From Candidatus Nitrosopumilus sp. (GTDB lineage Archaea; Thermoproteota; Nitrososphaeria; Nitrososphaerales; Nitrosopumilaceae), in the NCBI GenBank assembly GCA_011055585.1, contig DRGT01000015.1:1-11841 (forward strand): 11,841 nt of DNA, in the 5' to 3' direction. A program made the translations under genes and the position numbers. Of the stretch, positions 6,397-11,841 are shown in pieces (position 1 is the stretch's first letter; each line of letters begins with the position of its first letter). Under the pieces are notes generated by a model. It was not told where the DNA came from. It saw only the letters and a program-made list of their open reading frames with translations, and searched no databases.

Positions 6397-6816
6397 TTAT
6401 TTGATTGTTCGAAGAATTATTACAGTATTAGAGTCAATTACCCCTGGAATTTTTCTTAACGCATCAATACTACTGTTAATTTCAGCAATACTTGGCGCAG
6501 TAATGATAACACTAATGTCGTATTGTCCAGTTATTTCATAAACAGTTTTTACGCCATCAAGTTTTGTAAGCTTTGAAGAAACTTTAGGAGTTTCAATTGT
6601 AGAATCGACTGAAATTAATACAATTGCACTAGTTGTATTTTTTTCTCCTTCTTCAATTGTAAATCTCTTAATTGTTCCACTGTCAACAAGATTTCTTACT
6701 CTTCTTCGTACTGCAGATTCTGAAAGTTTTAGTTTTTTACCAATGTCAACAAATGATTCTCTAGAATTATTTCGAAGGTATTCTACGATTCGTTCATCAG
6801 TTTTGTCTCTATACAT
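6397..6816 (-). CDS. lysM: Lrp/AsnC-family regulator, LysM-like
   Basis: This 139-residue transcription factor has an N-terminal helix-turn-helix (about 7-50, recognition region LKLSESAVRRRVRNLVDSG) and a C-terminal RAM/ligand-binding domain (about 62-139) with GQYDISVII (97-105), the usual effector-binding turn. It overlaps the end of lysJ by 8 bases and lies immediately upstream of the homocitrate synthase promoter. In Sulfolobus the Lrp-like LysM is encoded beside lysY and lysZ and controls lysine genes in response to lysine, so a LysM role is the natural reading. Lysine or arginine as effector is inference. Two CGAA palindromes in the following intergenic region are candidate targets. Confidence 0.85.
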   Translation of the reverse strand: MYRDKTDERIVEYLRNNSRESFVDIGKKLKLSESAVRRRVRNLVDSGTIKRFTIEEGEKNTTSAIVLISVDSTIETPKVSSKLTKLDGVKTVYEITGQYDISVIITAPSIAEINSSIDALRKIPGVIDSNTVIILRTIK

Positions 6817-7984
6817 TTCTTCTTTCTTCCTCTTTACTTAGCAGAGAATCTAGGGTTTCTAAAACTTTTGTTATGTCATCTTCAGATATTACTAGTGGTG
6901 GTAATAATCTCAAAATATTCCTACCTGAATATAGTAACAAAATTCCATTCTTGATTCCATCCATTAGTATGTCTTTGACTTCAAATTTCAGCTCAACACC
7001 AATCATCAATCCCTTTCCTCTTACCTCTCTGATAATCTTGTGTTTTTCTTTGAGATCTTCTAATCCTTCATGGAATTTTTTTCCCATTTTTTCTGCATTT
7101 TCAATTAAACCATCCTGTGTAAGTGCTTGAAGTGCAGCAGTTCCTGCTGCACAAGAAAGTGGATTGCCACCAAATGTTGACGAATGTTCCCCTTTACCCA
7201 TAACTGAAAGTATTTCTGATTTAACAAGTGTTACACCCATAGGAACACCTCCCGCAATTCCTTTTGCAAGGCACATAATATCAGGAGTTGTGTTCCAGTG
7301 TTCTGAAGCCCACATTCGGCCAGTTCTACCTAAACCAGCTTGAATTTCGTCAAAGATTAGAAGAATTCCTTTCTCATCACAAAGCTTTCGAACATCCTGC
7401 AAGTATCCGTCTGGCGCTACATGAATTCCACTTTCTCCTTGAATTGGTTCTAAGATTACAAAACCAGTATCTTCATCAATAGTTGAACGTAATGATTCAA
7501 TCTCACCAAACTTTGCAAAAGATACTTTTTCTACTAGTGGCTGAAACATTTTTCTATATTTTGGACTAAACGTCAAAGAAAGTGCTCCCATTGACTTTCC
7601 ATGATATGAACCAGTCATAGCTACCATTCCTTTCTTTCCAGTAAATTTTCGCGCAAACTTTATTGCAGCTTCAATTGCTTCTGCTCCACTGTTGTTAAGA
7701 TGAACTTGTGACAAGCCTTTTGGCGCAACACTGATCAATGTTTTAAGAAATTCTTCACGTGTTTTATTGTAAAAAGAACTATGAACTGTAATAATTTTTT
7801 CAAGTTGTGATTTTAATGCATTAACAACTCGTTCATTTCTATGTCCTACAAGTGCTACTCCATATCCGCCCATACAATCAATGTACTCTTTACCATCTAC
7901 ATCCCATACATGAGAACCAAGTCCTTTTTCTATTGTAACAGGAAATCTTTGATACAGATTTCCCATAAATTCGTCTTCAGTCAT
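6809..7984 (-). CDS. lysJ: [LysW]-aminoadipate semialdehyde / [LysW]-glutamate semialdehyde aminotransferase
   Basis: This 391-residue class-III PLP aminotransferase of the ArgD/LysJ group converts the carrier-bound semialdehyde to carrier-bound lysine or ornithine, with glutamate as amino donor. Seen in order are NNSGAEAIEAAIKFAR (97-112), GSYHGKSMGALS (125-136), LEPIQGESG (178-186), FDEIQAGLGRTG (211-222), the PLP-binding lysine K241 in LAKGIAGG and HSSTFGGNPLSCAA (267-280). The substrate-end region NILRLLPPL (356-364) is also intact. Its ATG overlaps the lysZ stop in ATGA, and its 3' end overlaps the Lrp gene by 8 bases. Being the only such enzyme in the window, it probably works on both LysW1 and LysW2. 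Free acetylornithine as substrate is the alternative but fits the context less well. Confidence 0.9.
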   Translation of the reverse strand: MTEDEFMGNLYQRFPVTIEKGLGSHVWDVDGKEYIDCMGGYGVALVGHRNERVVNALKSQLEKIITVHSSFYNKTREEFLKTLISVAPKGLSQVHLNNSGAEAIEAAIKFARKFTGKKGMVAMTGSYHGKSMGALSLTFSPKYRKMFQPLVEKVSFAKFGEIESLRSTIDEDTGFVILEPIQGESGIHVAPDGYLQDVRKLCDEKGILLIFDEIQAGLGRTGRMWASEHWNTTPDIMCLAKGIAGGVPMGVTLVKSEILSVMGKGEHSSTFGGNPLSCAAGTAALQALTQDGLIENAEKMGKKFHEGLEDLKEKHKIIREVRGKGLMIGVELKFEVKDILMDGIKNGILLLYSGRNILRLLPPLVISEDDITKVLETLDSLLSKEEERRNV

Positions 7985-8781
7985 TTCTTAATTACCGTAC
8001 AGTTTTCATGTGCAATTGCTGATGATATTGGGTTTTCTTTTTGCCCATTTGCAATCAATGCTTCTTTTACTCCCATGTCTATAGCTTCTGTTGCAGCAAG
8101 AATCTTCTTTTCCATTCCAAATCCAACTTTAGGACGAATTTCTTTAGCTTCGGCTAGAGAAAGATCAGTAACAAGTTTGTCATCCATTAGTAAACCATCT
8201 ACATTTGTGATGAACAAAACTTTGTCTGATTGAACCTTTCCTGCAACGTATGCTGCAGCCCTATCTCCATCCACATTTAGAAAATCATATTCTTCACTAA
8301 TTGCAATGGGGGAAATCACAGGTGTATATCCTTGCTCTAACAAAGATTTTACAAATTTTGCATTTACCTCAGTAATTTTACCAGTATATCCCCCATCAAT
8401 TGCTTGTTTTCTGCCTTTTTCGTTTATAATGAGTAGTTTCTTTTTTCTTTCTGCCTGCAATACTTTGGCATCAACTCCTGAAAGACCAATCGCGTTAATT
8501 CCATTTTTTTGTAATAGACGAACAATTGTCTTGTTGATTTTTCCAGACATCACCATTGTGAAAATCTCAACAGTTTCTTGATCAGTGTAACGACTTTTAA
8601 TTCCACTTGGAGAAACAATAAACTTTGGTTCTTTACCAAGCTGTTTTGAAACTTTTGTTACTTCGTTTCCACCACCATGTACAAGAATCACTCCTTCTCT
8701 CTCTACTACTTTTTTTATGTCAGAAATTGTTGTAGGATGTAGATTGTCTATAACACTCCCGCCAATCTTGATTGTAATCAT
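7981..8781 (-). CDS. lysZ: [LysW]-aminoadipate / [LysW]-glutamate kinase
   Basis: This amino acid kinase family protein, 266 residues from the chosen ATG, phosphorylates the side-chain carboxylate of LysW-bound aminoadipate or glutamate. Motifs are TIKIGGSV (3-10, K5), HGGGNEVTK (35-43), SRYTDQETVE (63-72), FLNVDGDRAAAYVAGK (167-182), ITNVDGLL (191-198) and VGFGMEKKILAA (219-230). The frame is open to 8832, but those 17 extra residues lie within lysY and lack family character; the ATG at 8781 begins MITIKIGG, the normal start of the fold, and falls 4 bases after the lysY stop. The gene ends in an ATGA overlap with lysJ. N-acetylglutamate kinase is the close relative, excluded mainly by the LysW context. 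Confidence 0.9.
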   Translation of the reverse strand: MITIKIGGSVIDNLHPTTISDIKKVVEREGVILVHGGGNEVTKVSKQLGKEPKFIVSPSGIKSRYTDQETVEIFTMVMSGKINKTIVRLLQKNGINAIGLSGVDAKVLQAERKKKLLIINEKGRKQAIDGGYTGKITEVNAKFVKSLLEQGYTPVISPIAISEEYDFLNVDGDRAAAYVAGKVQSDKVLFITNVDGLLMDDKLVTDLSLAEAKEIRPKVGFGMEKKILAATEAIDMGVKEALIANGQKENPISSAIAHENCTVIKK

Positions 8782-8785
8782 GTTA

Positions 8786-9832
8786 TTACACTGGAGTGAG
8801 TGGAGTATATTTAAGACCAGCCATTTCGTCAAGGCCAGCCATTACATTCATGTTTTGTATGGCAGAGCCTGCAGCACCTTTCATCAAGTTGTCTGATGCT
8901 GAAATGGCAATTAATCTATTATTATCCTCATCCAATTCAAATCCAATGTCACAAAAGTTTGAACCAACAAGGAACTTTGGATCTGGGAATTTGTATAATC
9001 CATTCTTATCACGAATTAGTCGTACAAACTTTTCTTGTCCATACGCTTCACGATAAAGTTTCCATAATTCCTTTTCATCAATATGTTCTTTCATGAATGT
9101 GTGATTAGTACACAAGATTCCACGTACTATATCAACTGCATGAGGACTCATCGAAACACGGATTTTCTTTCCTGCAATTTCACTTAGTTCTTGTTCAATC
9201 TCACCTGTGTGTCTATGCTTTGCTGGTTTGTATGGTCTAATAACACCAGCTCGCATAGCATGTGCCGTTCCTGAACCAGAACCTGCACCAGATGATCCAA
9301 TTTTTGCATCAACGATAATGTGTTCAGTTTCAATGATATTATTTCGAATTAGTGGTGCAAGTGCTAACACAGAGGTAACCGCCATGCATCCAGGACACGA
9401 AACTAGTTGTGCGTTTTTGATTTGTTCTCTGTGCAGCTCTGGAACTCCAAATACTGATTTTGAAAGATAATCAGGATGTGGATGCTCCCAACCATACCAC
9501 TTGACATAATCTTCAGGATTGTGCAATCTATAGTCTGCACTCAAATCAATAATCTTGAGACCTCTGTCATACAACGTCTTTACAATTTCAGTTGCCGTGC
9601 CATGTGGTACCGCTATGAAAACAAAATCACACTTGTCTGACATTTTATCATAGTCTAATTCAGAAAATGTAAGATCTGTAAATCCTTTGAGACTTGGTTG
9701 GACTCTGTGTATATATTCACCAACATGTTGTCTTGATGTTACCATAGTGATCTCAACTTCTGGATGGTTCACCAAAAGTCGTAGTGTTTCTCCACCTACG
9801 TAACCTGAAGCTCCTACAATACCTATTTTCAT
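8786..9832 (-). CDS. lysY: [LysW]-aminoadipyl / glutamyl phosphate reductase (ArgC/LysY)
   Basis: This 348-residue NADPH-dependent reductase turns the carrier-bound acyl phosphate into the semialdehyde. It has a Rossmann motif IVGASGYVGGE (5-15), FIAVPHGTA (72-80), IIDLSADYRL (94-103), the catalytic cysteine C149 in SCPGCMAV (145-152), KIGSSGAGSG (177-186) and the catalytic histidine region KHRHTGEIEQEL (205-216). The C-terminal LVGSNFCDIGFELDEDNNR region and NLMKGAAGSAIQNMN complete the ArgC fold. It starts 27 bases after the argX stop and ends 4 bases before lysZ. As the only ArgC/LysY protein seen, it probably serves both branches. Conventional N-acetylglutamyl-phosphate reductase is the alternative. 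Confidence 0.9.
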   Translation of the reverse strand: MKIGIVGASGYVGGETLRLLVNHPEVEITMVTSRQHVGEYIHRVQPSLKGFTDLTFSELDYDKMSDKCDFVFIAVPHGTATEIVKTLYDRGLKIIDLSADYRLHNPEDYVKWYGWEHPHPDYLSKSVFGVPELHREQIKNAQLVSCPGCMAVTSVLALAPLIRNNIIETEHIIVDAKIGSSGAGSGSGTAHAMRAGVIRPYKPAKHRHTGEIEQELSEIAGKKIRVSMSPHAVDIVRGILCTNHTFMKEHIDEKELWKLYREAYGQEKFVRLIRDKNGLYKFPDPKFLVGSNFCDIGFELDEDNNRLIAISASDNLMKGAAGSAIQNMNVMAGLDEMAGLKYTPLTPV

Positions 9833-9859
9833 GATAAAACTATGCGAGAACGGTGTAAT

Positions 9860-10717
9860 TTATTTCCTAACGGAGTTTATTGCAAATTCTACCATTTCTT
9901 TTGGAATGTTATTTTTTGCAACTTTGGCAAGTCCTTTGAATTCAACAGTATTGTTTACCTCATGAACTAAGAGGCCACGCTTTTCATCTTCCATTAGATC
10001 CACACCTAAAATGCCGCCTCCCATTGCCTTTGAAGTATTTGCTACAAGATCTTCCATTTCATTCGTAATTTCACACAGCTCAGGTTCTGCACCTAACGCA
10101 ATATTGGTCTTAAATCCACCATCAGATTTTCTGTACATTGCTGCAATCGCTTTTCCATCAACAGAAATTACTCTAATGTCTCTTGGGGGCCTATTGATTA
10201 ACTCTTGTAGATAGTATATACGATCATAAGGTCCATCAGTCAACTCACGTATCTCAATCATAGCATCAAGTGTATCTTTGTCTTTGACAGGCATAACTCC
10301 TCTACCCCAACTACCAATTATGGGTTTGATTACGAGGGGAAATCCTACTTTGTCTATATTTTCTGTCGCTCCATCTTTAGAAAATGAAAAGTATGTTTTT
10401 GGTGTTGGTATGTTATGTTTTTTCAAAAGCAATGACATGAACATTTTGTTTCCACAGTTGTTTGCAACATCAAATTCATTGATTACAGGAACATCTAGGA
10501 ATTCAAGACATGATGTAAAATGTAATCCCCTAAAGTAGCTGATACATCTTTCTAGAACAACATCTCCAAAATCAAAATCAGTTTTTTTACTATCTGTGTT
10601 GATTGATGTAATCTTCGCATCTAGCATAGATGTATCATGACCAAGGCCTGCCGCCTCTTTTTGCAGCAATTTTTCTTCTGACCTTAGTCGATCAAACACG
10701 ATACAAATTTTTGACAT
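9860..10717 (-). CDS. argX: LysW-glutamate ligase ArgX (ATP-grasp)
   Basis: This 285-residue ATP-grasp ligase is paralogous to the LysX at 4079-4927 along its whole length. It should attach the amino group of glutamate to LysW, opening the carrier-protected route to ornithine and arginine. Motifs are VLERCISYFRGLHFTS (54-69), VIKPIIGSWGRG (129-140), YLQELINRPPRDIRV (169-183), GVDLMEDE (238-245) and VHEVNNTVEFKG (251-262). In the loop aligned with the LysX segment NWKTNMALGG it reads GFKTNIALGA (201-210). Assignment to glutamate rests on that difference and on argG lying upstream beyond the second lysW; a bifunctional enzyme is possible. The ATG overlaps the lysW2 stop by one base (TAATG). Confidence 0.87.
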   Translation of the reverse strand: MSKICIVFDRLRSEEKLLQKEAAGLGHDTSMLDAKITSINTDSKKTDFDFGDVVLERCISYFRGLHFTSCLEFLDVPVINEFDVANNCGNKMFMSLLLKKHNIPTPKTYFSFSKDGATENIDKVGFPLVIKPIIGSWGRGVMPVKDKDTLDAMIEIRELTDGPYDRIYYLQELINRPPRDIRVISVDGKAIAAMYRKSDGGFKTNIALGAEPELCEITNEMEDLVANTSKAMGGGILGVDLMEDEKRGLLVHEVNNTVEFKGLAKVAKNNIPKEMVEFAINSVRK

Positions 10718-10884
10718 TACTCTCCCCAGTCTTCACCAACGCTTTCTGCTTGTTTTAGCTCAACATTTGATCCTTCTTTTTTTGAGATTTCAAAGTCAGC
10801 GCCACAATCAGGACAGGAGACAATCTCTCCTACCGAGGCATCGTCTGGGATGTTTAGATTTGCATCACATTCGGAACAGTTCAT
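10717..10884 (-). CDS. lysW: LysW-type amino-group carrier protein 2, canonical EDWGE end
   Basis: This 55-residue carrier is a paralogue of the one at 4924-5091. It has two zinc-binding pairs, CSEC (C3, C6) and CPDC (C24, C27), an acidic body and the canonical C-terminus VGEDWGE, whose final Glu is the attachment site in known LysW proteins. It follows the argG stop by 8 bases, with no obvious Shine-Dalgarno sequence, and its TAA overlaps the argX ATG. The argG-lysW2-argX order indicates a carrier for glutamate in arginine synthesis. Because its end is canonical it could also back up LysW1 for lysine. Confidence 0.94.
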   Translation of the reverse strand: MNCSECDANLNIPDDASVGEIVSCPDCGADFEISKKEGSNVELKQAESVGEDWGE

Positions 10885-10892
10885 GTTTCAGT

Positions 10893-11841
10893 TCACATTT
10901 TTCTTTGTAATTTATTAGCTTGTGTTGATTGCATTCCCCACAATTCAACGAAACCTTTTGCCAATTTTTGGTCAAACGTTGATCCCTTTCCATATGTTGC
11001 TACCTTCTGGCTGTAAAGTGAATACTTTGACTTTCGGCCAACAACCCTTAAACTACCTTTGTACATCTTCAGCTTTACAGTTCCAGACACTCGTTTTTGG
11101 GTCTGATCTATGAATGCATCCAGGTCGCTCCTAAGTGGGTCTTCCCAGAGGCCTGAATATACGAGCCAAGACCATTCATCATCTATGAGTGATTTGAATT
11201 TGTTTTCATGTTTTGTGTGAACCATTTTTTCTAAATCTGAGTGAGCTTCAATCAAACAAGTTGCAGCAGGAGTTTCATAAACTTCACGAGATTTTATTCC
11301 AATAACTCGGTCTTCAATGTGGTCTACTATTCCAACACCTGCAGCACCAGCTTTTTTGTTAATGTATTCAACCAAACTTATTGGATTCAGCTTTTTTCCA
11401 TCAACAGCTACAGGAATTCCTTTTTCAAATCGTATCTCCAAATAACTTGGATTTGCTGGCAAGTTCTTTGTTTTTACCCAAATGAATACACTGCTTGGAG
11501 GTTCCTTGTATGGGTCTTCTAAGACTCCCCCTTCTATTGCACGACCCCAAAGATTTTGATCAATACTAAATTTCTTTGCAACAGTGTCAATCTTAATTCC
11601 ATGTTTTTTTGCAAAAATTAATTCTGTTTTCCTATCTAAATTCAAATCCCTAATTGGTGCAATGATAGGTAAATTTGAACCTGAACGCAAAGTAACATCA
11701 AAACGTACTTGATCATTTCCTTTTCCAGAACAACCGTGAGCAAGTGCAGTTACTTTTTCTTTTTTTGCAATTTGTAAAACTTTTTGTGCTATTAGGGGAC
11801 GAGCAAGTGCTGTTGCTAAACAATATTTTTTTTGATAAAGA
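10893..11841 (-). CDS. argG: Argininosuccinate synthase, 5' end outside window
   Basis: The final 315 residues of argininosuccinate synthase are present; the gene runs off the right edge of the window, so the ATP-binding N-terminus and the start are not seen. The enzyme joins citrulline and aspartate, using ATP, in the penultimate step of arginine synthesis. Diagnostic segments are YCLATALARPLIA (fragment residues 6-18) and HGCSGKGNDQVRFD (35-48), then IIAPIRDLNL, NLWGRAIEGGVLEDP and GIVDHIEDRVIGIKSREVYETPA. The coding frame continues upstream of the internal methionine-like TTG near 11690, so that codon is not the start. TGA ends 8 bases before lysW2. Its place at the head of the visible array ties lysW2-argX to arginine rather than lysine. 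Confidence 0.95.
   Translation of the reverse strand, partial: LYQKKYCLATALARPLIAQKVLQIAKKEKVTALAHGCSGKGNDQVRFDVTLRSGSNLPIIAPIRDLNLDRKTELIFAKKHGIKIDTVAKKFSIDQNLWGRAIEGGVLEDPYKEPPSSVFIWVKTKNLPANPSYLEIRFEKGIPVAVDGKKLNPISLVEYINKKAGAAGVGIVDHIEDRVIGIKSREVYETPAATCLIEAHSDLEKMVHTKHENKFKSLIDDEWSWLVYSGLWEDPLRSDLDAFIDQTQKRVSGTVKLKMYKGSLRVVGRKSKYSLYSQKVATYGKGSTFDQKLAKGFVELWGMQSTQANKLQRKM

Noticed and set aside
8782..8832. N-terminal extension of LysZ by 17 residues
   Set aside because: It overlaps lysY, has no family similarity, and the ATG at 8781 starts directly at the kinase fold four bases after the lysY stop.
1..11841. CRISPR arrays, tRNA or rRNA genes, insertion sequences, defence systems
   Set aside because: No direct-repeat arrays, cloverleaf-like sequences, transposase-like proteins or terminal inverted repeats were seen; nearly all sequence is accounted for by core metabolic and housekeeping genes.

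Overview
The window looks like chromosomal DNA of an archaeon, most probably an AT-rich ammonia-oxidising thaumarchaeon (Nitrosopumilus-like). This is an inference from gene content: an archaeal DnaG primase, a helix-turn-helix-fused CTP-dependent riboflavin kinase, an archaeal-type FAD synthetase, a diphthine synthase and a LysW-carrier pathway for lysine and arginine, all tightly packed with overlapping ends. I saw no RNA genes, mobile elements or CRISPR arrays.

Left part, plus strand (1-1247): the 3' end of dnaG, then the HTH-riboflavin kinase 8 bases downstream. This pair runs head-on into a leftward gene array. The riboflavin kinase (riboflavin to FMN) and the convergent FAD synthetase (FMN to FAD) have stop codons one base apart, so consecutive steps of flavin cofactor synthesis face each other.

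Minus-strand array 1, transcribed from about 6284 to 1249: homocitrate synthase, a 55-residue LysW carrier (LysW1), LysX ligase, LysK hydrolase, a diphthine synthase fused to a DUF357-like domain, and the HTH-FAD synthetase. A TATA box about 30 bases upstream of the homocitrate synthase ATG and two CGAA-type palindromes mark its promoter region, next to an Lrp-family gene.

Minus-strand array 2, entering from the right edge to 6397: argG (partial), a second LysW (LysW2), ArgX ligase, LysY reductase, LysZ kinase, LysJ aminotransferase and a LysM-like Lrp regulator. There is one LysZ-LysY-LysJ-LysK set but two carrier-ligase pairs. The economical reading is that LysW2-ArgX loads glutamate (arginine branch, next to argG), LysW1-LysX loads alpha-aminoadipate (lysine branch, next to homocitrate synthase), and both carriers share the later enzymes until LysK releases ornithine or lysine.

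The most unusual point is that LysW1, the presumed lysine carrier, ends in EDWGQ, while LysW2 ends in the canonical EDWGE. The final Glu of LysW is the attachment residue in characterised systems, so a terminal Gln implies either deamidation before loading (as with the actinobacterial modifier Pup), different chemistry, or use of the other carrier. The same codon lies in the loop of a small GC-rich hairpin that also contains the LysW1 stop and the LysX GTG start.
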